From assembly GCA_022798855.1 (NCBI GenBank), contig JAAWNI010000026.1, positions 1 through 14,696 on the forward strand: 14,696 nt of DNA, written 5' to 3'. Each line of letters opens with the position of its first letter. Within the stretch, counting starts at the first letter, position 1. Of the stretch, positions 1 through 6,444 are shown in pieces. The position numbers and the translations under genes are program-made. Origin of the DNA: Lawsonibacter sp. (GTDB taxonomy: Bacteria > Bacillota > Clostridia > Oscillospirales > Oscillospiraceae). A model generated the notes under the pieces. The model ran no database searches. It was not told where the DNA came from and worked only from the letters and a program-made list of their open reading frames with translations.

Positions 1-326
1 TGAATGGTGGTCTCCAGCTCCTCGGTGAAGTTGTCGGGGTAGATGTCCAGCTTGACCATATCCTCGCCGTACTTGGCCTGGAAGGCCTCGGCGCCCCGGC
101 GGTCGTCCTCGGACTGGGAGACGGAGCCGGTGATGATGCCGATGTGGTACTCAGCGGCGCCGCTGCCGCCGGTGCTGCCGTCGGGCTGGCTGGCGCTGGT
201 ATTGCCGCCGGCGTTGCTCTGGCTGCCGGGGTTGCTGGTATTGCCGCCGTTGCCGCCATTGCCGCCGCAGCTCGCCAGGGCGAGCATCATGGCGCAGGCC
301 AACAGCATACTGATCCTCTTTTTCAT
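1..326 (-). CDS. DUF3798-type lipoprotein, N-terminal part (runs off the window)
   Basis: Only the first 108 codons are present. The gene starts at ATG 324-326 and continues past position 1. The product begins with a type II signal peptide: a Lys/Arg-containing start, a hydrophobic stretch and the lipobox L-A-S-C with the lipidated Cys at residue 20. It is therefore expected to be anchored on the outer face of the membrane. Residues 21-57 are a low-complexity Gly/Asn/Ser linker. Folded sequence begins with YHIGIITGSVSQSEDD at about residue 60, followed by a PDNFTEELETT segment. I recognise this as the DUF3798 family, which resembles periplasmic-binding-protein domains; its ligand is not known to me. 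A very strong ribosome site (TTAGGAGGT, 332-340) precedes the ATG. Promoter and leader hairpin are listed separately. Confidence 0.85.
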   Translation of the reverse strand, partial: MKKRISMLLACAMMLALASCGGNGGNGGNTSNPGSQSNAGGNTSASQPDGSTGGSGAAEYHIGIITGSVSQSEDDRRGAEAFQAKYGEDMVKLDIYPDNFTEELETTI

Positions 327-374
327 TTTATACCTCCTAAAAAATACCTTTGGACCGCCGGCGGCGCGGAGCGG

Positions 375-409
375 TTTTCTGTTCCGCGCGCTGAACGCGG
401 AACAGAAAA
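375..409 (-). promoter_or_regulatory. Perfect 14-bp leader hairpin of the DUF3798 lipoprotein gene
   Basis: Bases 375-388 (TTTTCTGTTCCGCG) are the exact reverse complement of 396-409, with a 7-base loop. The hairpin lies about 50 bases upstream of the start codon and inside the leader expected from the promoter at 437-464. No U-tract follows the stem on the minus strand, so it is not a classical terminator. It could be an mRNA-stabilising hairpin, an attenuator element or a protein site. The inverted repeat is certain; its role is inferred. Confidence 0.6.
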
Positions 410-436
410 GGCGGCCGCCTTTGGGCCATGTATTTT

Positions 437-464
437 ATTTTAACAAAATCCGGCGTTTTGTCAA
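437..464 (-). promoter_or_regulatory. Sigma-A promoter of the DUF3798 lipoprotein gene
   Basis: On the minus strand a perfect -35 box TTGACA (459-464) is followed after 16 bases by TAAAAT (437-442), a 5/6 match to the -10 consensus. Transcription would start near 430, giving a leader of about 100 bases that contains the 14-bp hairpin. Confidence 0.75.
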
Positions 465-576
465 CTGAAATTTCCCAATTCAGCCCATTTTCCCGTGTCA
501 TTTCCGCACAAAATTGCGCTCTGTTTTCTTCTGATTTCTGTACTTCCGGACAAAGACAAATGTTTTCGCCCCAAAT

Positions 577-1782
577 TCACCCCTGGAAGACGTGCTTGTC
601 CAGCCTTTCAAAGGCCTCCTGGACCCTGGCCAACGGCAGGGCCAGATTCATGCGGATGTGGCAGGGCCCGTGGAAAGGCCGGCCGTCCTGCCAGGCCACG
701 CCCACGTCCCAGCCCGCCTGGAGCACCTGGCCGATGGCCTGCCCCCGGGCCTGGCACCAGCCGGAGCAGTCCACAAAGAGCATGTAGGTGCCCTCCGGCT
801 TGAACACCGACAGGCCCTGGTAGTGGGTGTTGATGTGGTCCACGGCAAAGTCCACATTGCCCGCGATGGTCTGGCACAGCTCATCCACCCACTGATGCCC
901 CTCGGGCTGGTAGGCCCCGATCAGCCCGTGCATGGACAGGACGTTCATGTCGTTGTAGTGGCTCAGCGCCCCCTCCCGGTCCACCCGGTCCCGGAGCCAC
1001 TGGTTGTAAATGATGTGGTAGCCGCCGATCAGCCCCGCCAGATTGAAGGTTTTGGAGGGGGCGTACAGGGCCACGGTGCGCTCCCTGGCGTCCTGGGAGA
1101 CGCTCTGGGTGGGGATGTGGCGGTATCCCGGGCGGATGATGTCGGACCATATCTCGTCGGAGATGACAAATACGTCGTATTTCTGATAGAGCTCCATGGC
1201 CCGCTCCAGCTCCCAGCGCTCCCACACCCGGCCGCAGGGGTTGTGGGGGGAGCAGAATATGGCGGCGTGGATGCGGTGCTCCTTGAGCTTTTCCTCCATG
1301 TCCACGTAGTCCATCCGCCACACCCCCTGGCCGTCCTGGACCAGGGGGCTGGAGACAATGTTGTATCCGTTGCGCTTCAGTACGCTGGTAAAGCCGATAT
1401 AGGTGGGCGAGTGGACCAGCACGCTGTCCCCCTGGGAGGCGATGGCCCTCATGGCGCTGACCAGGCCGCCCAGCAGGCCGTTTTCATAGCCGATGCAGTC
1501 CTTTGCCAGCCCCTTGACCTGGTTCCGCCCCTCCTGCCACCGGATGATGGCGTCGTAGTACTCGTCGGCGGGGGTGAAATAGCCGAAGGCGGGGTGCTGG
1601 GCCCGGCGGATGATGGCTTCCGCCACGGTGGGGACGGTGGGAAAGTTCATGTCCGCCACCCACATAGGGATGGGGTCAAAGCCCTCCTTGGGCTTCGGGG
1701 GCGCGGTTCCCGCCCCCAGCCCGTCCACCGCCAAGGCGTCCCGCCCCCGCCGGTCCATGATCGAGGTAAAATCATACTTCAT
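577..1782 (-). CDS. MalY/PatB family PLP-dependent C-S lyase (cystathionine beta-lyase type)
   Basis: A 401-residue fold-type I PLP enzyme, the usual length for the MalY/PatB family. These enzymes cleave the C-S bond of cystathionine or cysteine conjugates, giving a thiol, pyruvate and ammonia in the cytoplasm. Visible motifs: the N-terminal MKYDF and PMWVADMNF (about 40-47), typical of MalY/PatB; the SPHNPCGRVW loop (Asn181); VISDEIWSD with Asp209, which pairs with the PLP pyridine nitrogen; the Schiff-base lysine Lys244 in APSKTFNLAG; and a carboxylate-binding Arg377 in HIRMNLALP. The start is ATG 1780-1782 with AAGGATGG upstream. It is probably a single gene: a fold-back repeat separates it from gluQRS upstream, and the next gene downstream has its own promoter. 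Substrate preference (methionine synthesis, cysteine breakdown or a regulatory role as in MalY) cannot be read from the sequence. Confidence 0.92.
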   Translation of the reverse strand: MKYDFTSIMDRRGRDALAVDGLGAGTAPPKPKEGFDPIPMWVADMNFPTVPTVAEAIIRRAQHPAFGYFTPADEYYDAIIRWQEGRNQVKGLAKDCIGYENGLLGGLVSAMRAIASQGDSVLVHSPTYIGFTSVLKRNGYNIVSSPLVQDGQGVWRMDYVDMEEKLKEHRIHAAIFCSPHNPCGRVWERWELERAMELYQKYDVFVISDEIWSDIIRPGYRHIPTQSVSQDARERTVALYAPSKTFNLAGLIGGYHIIYNQWLRDRVDREGALSHYNDMNVLSMHGLIGAYQPEGHQWVDELCQTIAGNVDFAVDHINTHYQGLSVFKPEGTYMLFVDCSGWCQARGQAIGQVLQAGWDVGVAWQDGRPFHGPCHIRMNLALPLARVQEAFERLDKHVFQG

Positions 1783-1829
1783 TTGGCACCATCCTTATCT
1801 TTTTCATTTTTTCATAGCTTTAGTCTTTA

Positions 1830-1989
1830 GAAGCTGTACCAATAGCCTCAACACAAATCTCTGCGGCCAAAATTGCCGCTGACTGCGTTAAAAAATCTTG
1901 AAATACACAAAGTATTCCTGCGATTTTTTGCCTTGCCATTGGCAATTTTGCCTCGCAAATCTGTATCTTTCGGCTAATGGTACAGCTTC
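1830..1989. repeat. 160-bp fold-back (MITE-like) repeat, complete copy, flanked by TTA direct repeats
   Basis: The element begins GAAGCTGTACC and ends GGTACAGCTTC. The outer ~18 bases form inverted repeats with one mismatch, and imperfect complementarity continues to a centre near 1909. The core is a hairpin: AAAAAATC (1890-1897) pairs with GATTTTTT (1922-1929), and AATAC (1902-1906) pairs with GTATT (1912-1916) around the loop ACAAA. TTA occurs on both sides (1827-1829 and 1990-1992), consistent with a target-site duplication. The right-hand TTA is the stop codon (TAA on the minus strand) of gluQRS. There is no coding capacity. Residues 1886-1924 match the partial copy at 14658-14696 at 37 of 39 positions. 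The T/A-flanked core could end transcription on either strand. Confidence 0.85.
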
Positions 1990-2892
1990 TTACAATTGGA
2001 GGACAAAATCATCTTTTGGCAGCTTTTCCCAGGAAAACAGGGGGATCAGCTCCCGGGGGGTGGCTCCCTCGGGCCGGTCGATGAGGTGGGCGGCGTGGGC
2101 CAGCCTTCCCACCAGCTCCGGGGCGGTGTACTCCTTCTGGAGCCGGCCCAGCTCCAGGTCCCGGTCCCGCTTGGCCAGACGGCGGCCGTCTGGGGCCAGG
2201 AGGAGGGGCAGGTGGCCGTACTCCGGACGTGGCAGCCCCAGCACCTCCTGGAGCCATATCTGCCGGGGGGCGGAGGACAGCAGGTCGCTCCCCCGCACCA
2301 CCTGGGACACCCCCATCGCCCCGTCGTCCACCACCACCGCCAGCTGGTAGGCAAAAACCCCGTCGGAACGGCGGAGGATGAAGTCTCCGCAGTCCTGTTT
2401 TAAGTCCTCTTCGTATTTTCCTTGTAATAAATCGCAGAAAGTAATGGTCTTTTCCGGCACCCGCACCCGCCAGGCGGGGCTGCGCTGTCTGGACAGCTCC
2501 GCCCGCTCCTCTTCTGCCAGCCAGCCGCACCGGCCGTCGTAGACAGAGGCGCCGTCGGACCGGTGGGGAGCCGAAGCGGCCAGCCGCTCCGCCCGGGTGC
2601 AGAAGCAGGGGTAGATAAAGCCCTGTTGTTCCAGCGTCTGAAATGCCTGCCTGTATACCTCCGTCCGCCGGGACTGATACACCGGCGCGCCGTCCCAGTC
2701 CAGCCCCAGCCACTCCAGGTCCCGCATGACCTGGCCGCAGTACTCAGGGCGGCACCGGTCCGGGTCCAGGTCCTCCAGCCGGAGCACCATCCCGCCGCCG
2801 GCGCTCCGGGCGGCCAGCCAGGCCAGCAGGCAGGACCACAGGTTGCCCAGGTGCATCCGCCCGCTGGGGCTGGGGGCAAAACGGCCTGTCAT
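1990..2892 (-). CDS. gluQRS: Glutamyl-Q tRNA(Asp) synthetase
   Basis: A 300-residue stand-alone catalytic domain of a glutamyl-tRNA synthetase without the anticodon-binding half. That length and layout fit GluQRS, which attaches glutamate to the queuosine at position 34 of tRNA-Asp. It opens TGRFAPSPSGRMHLGN, with the HIGH-type motif at residues 14-17. A zinc site is visible as CFC (96-98) with YDGRC (118-122), the pattern characteristic of GluQRS. The KMSKS-type loop is RLAKRD (238-243), and LRLEDLDPDR is the glutamate/ATP-site motif. A longer reading frame extends to 2988, but the ATG at 2890-2892 has GGAGGT seven to eight bases upstream and starts exactly at the family's N-terminus. The stop codon TAA (1990-1992) coincides with the direct repeat flanking the neighbouring repeat element. 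A short discriminating GluRS is the alternative, but the zinc pattern argues against it. Confidence 0.88.
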   Translation of the reverse strand: MTGRFAPSPSGRMHLGNLWSCLLAWLAARSAGGGMVLRLEDLDPDRCRPEYCGQVMRDLEWLGLDWDGAPVYQSRRTEVYRQAFQTLEQQGFIYPCFCTRAERLAASAPHRSDGASVYDGRCGWLAEEERAELSRQRSPAWRVRVPEKTITFCDLLQGKYEEDLKQDCGDFILRRSDGVFAYQLAVVVDDGAMGVSQVVRGSDLLSSAPRQIWLQEVLGLPRPEYGHLPLLLAPDGRRLAKRDRDLELGRLQKEYTAPELVGRLAHAAHLIDRPEGATPRELIPLFSWEKLPKDDFVLQL

Positions 2893-2907
2893 ACCAAAAC
2901 CACCTCC

Positions 2908-2988
2908 CTGTTCCAAACCGGCTCGGCCCGCCGCGCCTTTACAGCTCCTTCCAACGGCGCACCGGGGCCTCCGCGCTCTGCACGCCAA
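2908..2988. repeat. Diverged GC-rich intergenic repeat
   Basis: This gene-free stretch between gluQRS and the mini-zincin gene resembles the element at 4992-5075. Bases 2957-2987 (ggcgcaccggggcctccgcg, then ctctgcacgcc) match 5049-5077 at most positions, and both contain a CCTGT...AAACC segment further left. It lacks intact CCCTACA ends, so it looks like a decayed copy. Confidence 0.45.
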
Positions 2989-2994
2989 TATCCC

Positions 2995-3366
2995 CTATTC
3001 ATATTCCGCCAGCGCTTCCCGGAGAAACTCCAGGTCCTTGTCGTCCAAGGCGTGGAGCCCGGCGGCCTCCTCCAGGTGGTGGGTGAACTCGTGGGCCACA
3101 GTGGCGAAGATCTCATCCTTCCAGACCTCCTCGTCCTCCTCCTCCAGCAGGGCGGCGAAGGAGCCGTAATACAGAAGGATGTACCGGCCCAGGTTGTCGT
3201 GGACGTACTCCCCCATAATGTACATCTCCCCCGGAGGAAAATCCGGGTCGGGCAGGGCCTTTTCCTCCAGCTGGATGCCCCCGTCCAGGCCCTCGAAAAA
3301 GGCCTCGGGAAATTCCTGGGCAATCTCCTCCAGCCAGTCGCCCATCTGATCGTAAGCAGGGACCAC
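2995..3366 (-). CDS. Small metallopeptidase-like protein (mini-zincin, Zincin_1 type)
   Basis: A 123-residue acidic protein with the zinc-protease signature HEFTHHLE (His92, Glu93, His96). Size and HExxHH pattern fit the bacterial Zincin_1 / DUF1025 family of minimal metalloproteins; no substrate is established for it as far as I know. The usual family core continues HFG after HExxH; here it reads HHLEEAAGL, so the third zinc ligand is not obvious. There is no signal peptide or membrane helix, so it should be cytoplasmic. Start choice: a GTG at 3373-3375 lies inside the ribosome site itself (AAAAGGAGGTG), so the following GTG at 3364-3366, seven bases after AGGAGGT, is the probable start. It lies between the small Cys protein and gluQRS on the same strand. 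Confidence 0.75.
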   Translation of the reverse strand: MVPAYDQMGDWLEEIAQEFPEAFFEGLDGGIQLEEKALPDPDFPPGEMYIMGEYVHDNLGRYILLYYGSFAALLEEEDEEVWKDEIFATVAHEFTHHLEEAAGLHALDDKDLEFLREALAEYE

Positions 3367-3391
3367 GAACTGCACCTCCTTTTAACTGGAA

Positions 3392-3730
3392 TCATGCTTC
3401 ATACAGGGTTCCTCGTCTTCCCCAGAGCATGTTGGATAAATTTTCCCGCCCTATATCCGTGACTGTTTTGTAGATAGGCGCGCCCCGGATGCAGGTCCCA
3501 AAGAAGTAGATTTGGCCGCACTCTGTACATTTCATATAGTGTTTTATGGTATAATGTTCTTCTTTGTCCAAAATATCATGTATTTCATCGAGCAAGCAGT
3601 CTCCCGCATACAGCTCCAATCGTTTCTGCATCCCCATCACCTTTACCATTTCAAGTATTGGGGAATAGTTCATAGAATCATCGGACGCACTTTGAAAAGC
3701 TGCTTTCAAAATACTACAGTTTTTGCACAT
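3392..3730 (-). CDS. Small hypothetical protein with two CxxC motifs
   Basis: A protein of about 112 residues that I do not recognise with confidence. Two CxxC pairs are visible: CKNC at the N-terminus (residues 2-5 from the chosen start) and CTEC at about 68-71, followed by GQIYFFGTCIRGAPIYK with a fifth cysteine. This could be a small zinc-binding fold, but the spacing is wide. The Cys-x-x-Cys-Gly-Gln-Ile-Tyr-Phe-Phe-Gly segment looks like a conserved core. The middle is helical and charged (EMVKVMGMQKRLELY). Base composition is clearly more A+T-rich than its neighbours, which may point to transfer. ATG 3734-3736 directly abuts the ribosome site AGAGGG; the in-frame ATG 3728-3730, six bases further on, is better spaced and chosen here. 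It starts 18 bases after the U32 gene ends, so it is probably co-transcribed. Confidence 0.65.
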   Translation of the reverse strand: MCKNCSILKAAFQSASDDSMNYSPILEMVKVMGMQKRLELYAGDCLLDEIHDILDKEEHYTIKHYMKCTECGQIYFFGTCIRGAPIYKTVTDIGRENLSNMLWGRRGTLYEA

Positions 3731-3748
3731 ATCCATCCCTCTTCATGA

Positions 3749-4963
3749 TCAAGGTGACAGGCCCGCCTTCCGACGCAGCAGCGAAAGGGGCGGCACCTGC
3801 CGGGGCAGCTTCATGCGGAACACCATCTGGGGGTGGCGGACCTCCTCAAGGGGGAGTCCGTCCCCGTCCCAGAGGGCGTCCACCGTCAGGGCCTGGGGGC
3901 GGACATCGGGGCCCACCAGCTCCAGGGCGTCCCCCACGGCAAACTTGTTGTTCAAAGTCAGGACGGCGTTCCCATCCCCGTCGCAGGACTGGACCTTCGC
4001 CACGATCTGCCAGTCCCGGACATACCGGGCGTCGTCGGTGAACTGCCCCGGCTGGCCGAAGAAAAAGCCGGTGGAGTAGTGCCGGTGGCTGATGTGCTCC
4101 ACCTCGTCCCGCCACACCGGGTCCAGGGGGGTTCCGGCGGCGGCGGCATCGACGGCGTGGCGGTAGGCCCCGGTAACGATGGCGGCGTAGTAGGCCGACT
4201 TGGCCCGGCCCTCCAGCTTGACGGAGTCCACCCCGGCCTCCATCAGCTCAGCCACGTGGTCGATCATGCACATGTCCCGGGAGTTCATGATGTAAGTCTC
4301 CCCGTTCTCCTCGTAGACGGGGAAGTACTCCCCCGGCCGCTTCTCCTCCATCAGGGCGTACTGATAGCGGCAGGGCTGGGCGCAGGCCCCCCGGTTGGAG
4401 TCCCGGCCCGTCATATAGTTGGACAGCAGGCACCGCCCGGAGTAGCTGACGCACATGGCCCCATGGGCGAAGACCTCAATCTCCAGCTCTGGGGGCGTCT
4501 TGGCGCGAATTTCCCGAATCTCCTCCAGGGACAGCTCCCGGGCCAGGATCACCCGGCTGGCCCCCAGGTCGTGCCAGGCCCGGGCGGACTGGTAGTTGAC
4601 GATGCTGGCCTGGGTGGAGATGTGGGGCTGGACATGGGGGGCGTATTGTTTCGCCAGGGCCAGGACCCCCACGTCAGCCAAAATGACGGCGTCCACCCCC
4701 AGCTCCTCCAGGTACTCCAGCCACTGGGGCAGACGGCTGGCCTCCCCGTTCCGGGGCATGGTGTTGCAGGCGGCGTGGACCCGGACCCCGTGGGCCCGGC
4801 ACAGCGCCAGGGCGGTTTTCAGCTCCTCGGGGGAGAAATTGCCGGCAAAGGACCGCATCCCGAAGGTGTCCCCCGCCAGATAGACGGCGTCGGCACCGTA
4901 GGCCACCGCCATTTGCAGCCGCTCCATGTCCCCCGCCGGGGCCAGGAGTTCGATTTTGTTCAT
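3749..4963 (-). CDS. U32 family protein (TrhP-like, tRNA hydroxylation)
   Basis: A 404-residue protein starting MNKIELLAPAGDMERLQMAV, the usual N-terminus of the U32 family. The U32 signature is complete: EVFAHGAMCVSYSGRCLLS at about 163-181, then NRGACAQPCRYQY. The four cysteines 171, 178, 194 and 198 are in the positions expected to bind an iron-sulfur cluster. Although the family is named as collagenase-like peptidases, its E. coli and B. subtilis members YegQ and YrrN/YrrO act in prephenate-dependent 5-hydroxylation of U34 in tRNA, which is the most likely role here. ATG 4961-4963 with AGGAGAG five bases upstream fixes the start; a longer open frame upstream runs through repeat DNA. It lies just downstream of mltG; in B. 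subtilis the order is mltG (yrrL), yrrM, yrrN, yrrO, so the neighbourhood agrees. A second subunit gene is not present in the window. Confidence 0.87.
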   Translation of the reverse strand: MNKIELLAPAGDMERLQMAVAYGADAVYLAGDTFGMRSFAGNFSPEELKTALALCRAHGVRVHAACNTMPRNGEASRLPQWLEYLEELGVDAVILADVGVLALAKQYAPHVQPHISTQASIVNYQSARAWHDLGASRVILARELSLEEIREIRAKTPPELEIEVFAHGAMCVSYSGRCLLSNYMTGRDSNRGACAQPCRYQYALMEEKRPGEYFPVYEENGETYIMNSRDMCMIDHVAELMEAGVDSVKLEGRAKSAYYAAIVTGAYRHAVDAAAAGTPLDPVWRDEVEHISHRHYSTGFFFGQPGQFTDDARYVRDWQIVAKVQSCDGDGNAVLTLNNKFAVGDALELVGPDVRPQALTVDALWDGDGLPLEEVRHPQMVFRMKLPRQVPPLSLLRRKAGLSP

Positions 4964-4991
4964 GGTATCTCTCCTTTGCCTCATCTCCGCG

Positions 4992-5075
4992 TGTAGGGGC
5001 CGACGACCCGGCGGCCCGCCTGTCCGAAACCCGCTTGCGCCCCGGACGGCGCGCCGAGGCCGCCGCGCCCTACAG
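4992..5075. repeat. GC-rich intergenic repeat with TGTAGGG / CCCTACA ends
   Basis: The stretch is bounded by TGTAGGGG (4992-4999) and CGCCCTACAG (5066-5075), which are inverted. Between them is GC-rich DNA without coding logic. The right end matches 11237-11246 exactly over ten bases, and the same terminal sequence, without the internal part, bounds the element at 11300-11375. It occupies most of the space between mltG and the U32 gene. Confidence 0.55.
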
Positions 5076-5078
5076 CCA

Positions 5079-5107
5079 AGCGTCCACCGGGCCATCCGGT
5101 GGACGCT
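5079..5107 (-). terminator. Perfect 12-bp hairpin downstream of mltG
   Basis: AGCGTCCACCGG (5079-5090) is the exact reverse complement of 5096-5107, with loop GCCAT. It lies 11 bases beyond the mltG stop codon, where a terminator is expected. The U-tract on the minus strand is poor (TTGGCTGT), so termination may be partial, letting the downstream genes be read through. Confidence 0.6.
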
Positions 5108-5118
5108 TATGACATTTG

Positions 5119-6330
5119 TTAGCTCTTGTACCGCTCCTGGCTGGCAATGAATTTTTGCAGCTGGTCATAGGTGCGGAAGAAGTGGTGGATATCGTCATCC
5201 CCCAGGGCGTAGTAGAAGTCCTTGCTGTCCGCAGGGTTGAGGGCGGCGATGATGGACTCCATGCCGGGGTTGGCGATGGGGGCGGGGGGCAGGCCCTTGT
5301 ACATATAGGTGTTGTAGGGGGAGTCGATGGACTTGTCCCCCTCGCTGGGTTCCTTGCCGCCGTTGATATAGACCAGGGTGGCGTCGATTTGCAGATAGCC
5401 CTGGGTGCCGGCGCTGGGATTCTCCAGGCGGTTGTGGATGACGGCGGAAATCTCCTCCCGGTCCTCGCCGGTGGTCTCCCGCTCGATCATGGACGCGATG
5501 GTGAGCACCTCCCGCAGGGTGTAGCCCGACTCCTCCACCTGGGCCATGATCGTCTCGTTGGTCTGGTTGTAGAAGTAGACCAGGAACTTGTTAATGGCGT
5601 AAACGGGGTCGTGGGGGGTGTAGAACTCGTAGGTGGCGGGCATGAGATAGCCCTCCAGGCGGCGGTAGTCCCCCAGGGGGATGTCCTGGAGGAAGTCGAA
5701 GGCGTAGTCGTGCTCCGCGGCGGCCTTCTCCAGCTCATCCAGCGACCGGGCCACCCCCTTCTTCACCAGGAGCTGGAAAATCTGGTCGATGGTATAGCCC
5801 TCCGGAATGGCCACGGTGACCACCGACCGGTTGGCGGAGTTGGCGCTGATGCCCGACAGCAGGGCCCGGTAGTCCATATCGGTGTTCAGGGTGTAGCTGC
5901 CCACGCTGAAGCTGTCCTTCTTGTGGGTGATGGCGGCGAAGAGCTTGAAGAGGAGCTTATACTCGATCATCCCCTCCTCCTTCAGCCGGTCCACGATGCC
6001 GTCGAAGTCCTCCTCCGCCGTGATGGTGAAGGTGATCTCCTTGTGGGGCTGCTTGTTCAGCGCCAGCACGTCCTCGGCGCACACCCAGCCGACGCAGGCC
6101 AGCAGGATGGATATGCCGATCACCGCCGTCACGTACAGCAGCACCAGCCCGGCGGTGCGGCCGGCGGACCGCCGCTTTTTCTTCGGCCGGCGGGTTTGGG
6201 GCCTCCGCTCCCCGGAGGAGGCCCGCTCCTCCTCCCGCTGGCTGGAGGGGTGGGAGCCGCCGCTCCGCCCCCCCTGGGAGGAATGCCGGCTGCTCCGGCG
6301 CTCCTGCTCATAATAGTTGTCCTGAGACAT
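5119..6330 (-). CDS. mltG: Endolytic murein transglycosylase MltG
   Basis: A 403-residue protein of the YceG/MltG family, which cuts nascent peptidoglycan glycan strands at the outer membrane face and sets strand length. Layout from the chosen start: a charged Ser/Arg-rich cytoplasmic tail of about 55 residues ending in RRPKKKRR, one membrane helix (about 60-84), a LysM-like region, then the catalytic domain. The conserved ASMIERET carries the catalytic glutamate (about Glu283), followed by VIHNRL, LQIDATLVY and the SPYNTYMYKGLPPAPIANPG block typical of the family. The long basic tail is commonly seen in Gram-positive members. A TTG 18 bases upstream lies before the ribosome site TTAGGAGC; the ATG at 6328-6330, seven bases after that site, is the real start. 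It leads a same-strand group with the U32 gene. Confidence 0.93.
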   Translation of the reverse strand: MSQDNYYEQERRSSRHSSQGGRSGGSHPSSQREEERASSGERRPQTRRPKKKRRSAGRTAGLVLLYVTAVIGISILLACVGWVCAEDVLALNKQPHKEITFTITAEEDFDGIVDRLKEEGMIEYKLLFKLFAAITHKKDSFSVGSYTLNTDMDYRALLSGISANSANRSVVTVAIPEGYTIDQIFQLLVKKGVARSLDELEKAAAEHDYAFDFLQDIPLGDYRRLEGYLMPATYEFYTPHDPVYAINKFLVYFYNQTNETIMAQVEESGYTLREVLTIASMIERETTGEDREEISAVIHNRLENPSAGTQGYLQIDATLVYINGGKEPSEGDKSIDSPYNTYMYKGLPPAPIANPGMESIIAALNPADSKDFYYALGDDDIHHFFRTYDQLQKFIASQERYKS

Positions 6331-6365
6331 AGCGTCAGCTCCTAACAAATTTTCCTCTCCCTGTC

Positions 6366-6393
6366 ACCAGGGACAAGGGAGGGCCATAGAATA
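6366..6393 (+). promoter_or_regulatory. Possible sporulation (sigma-K-type) promoter of the Cys-rich micro-protein
   Basis: CATAGAATA (6385-6393) fits the B. subtilis sigma-K -10 consensus CATANNNTA, and AC (6366-6367) stands exactly 17 bases upstream, as the short -35 consensus requires. No convincing sigma-A promoter was seen for this gene. The motif carries little information, so this is a suggestion only. A small GGGAC-AGC-GTCCC inverted repeat lies between it and the gene at 6406-6418. Confidence 0.35.
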
Positions 6394-6444
6394 GTACAGA
6401 ACGCGGGGACAGCGTCCCGGCAAATCAAGTGAGGTGAAATAACA

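Noticed and set aside
480..576. Possible terminator after the C-S lyase gene
   Set aside because: Only a four-base stem (CGCA/TGCG) was found and no T-tract hairpin; nothing convincing is present.
592..1830. 412-codon plus-strand open frame opposite the C-S lyase, and similar long frames at 3833-4996 and 5116-6345
   Set aside because: GC-rich antisense shadows with repetitive Gly/Val/His/Gln composition; the opposite strand encodes clear protein families at the same place.
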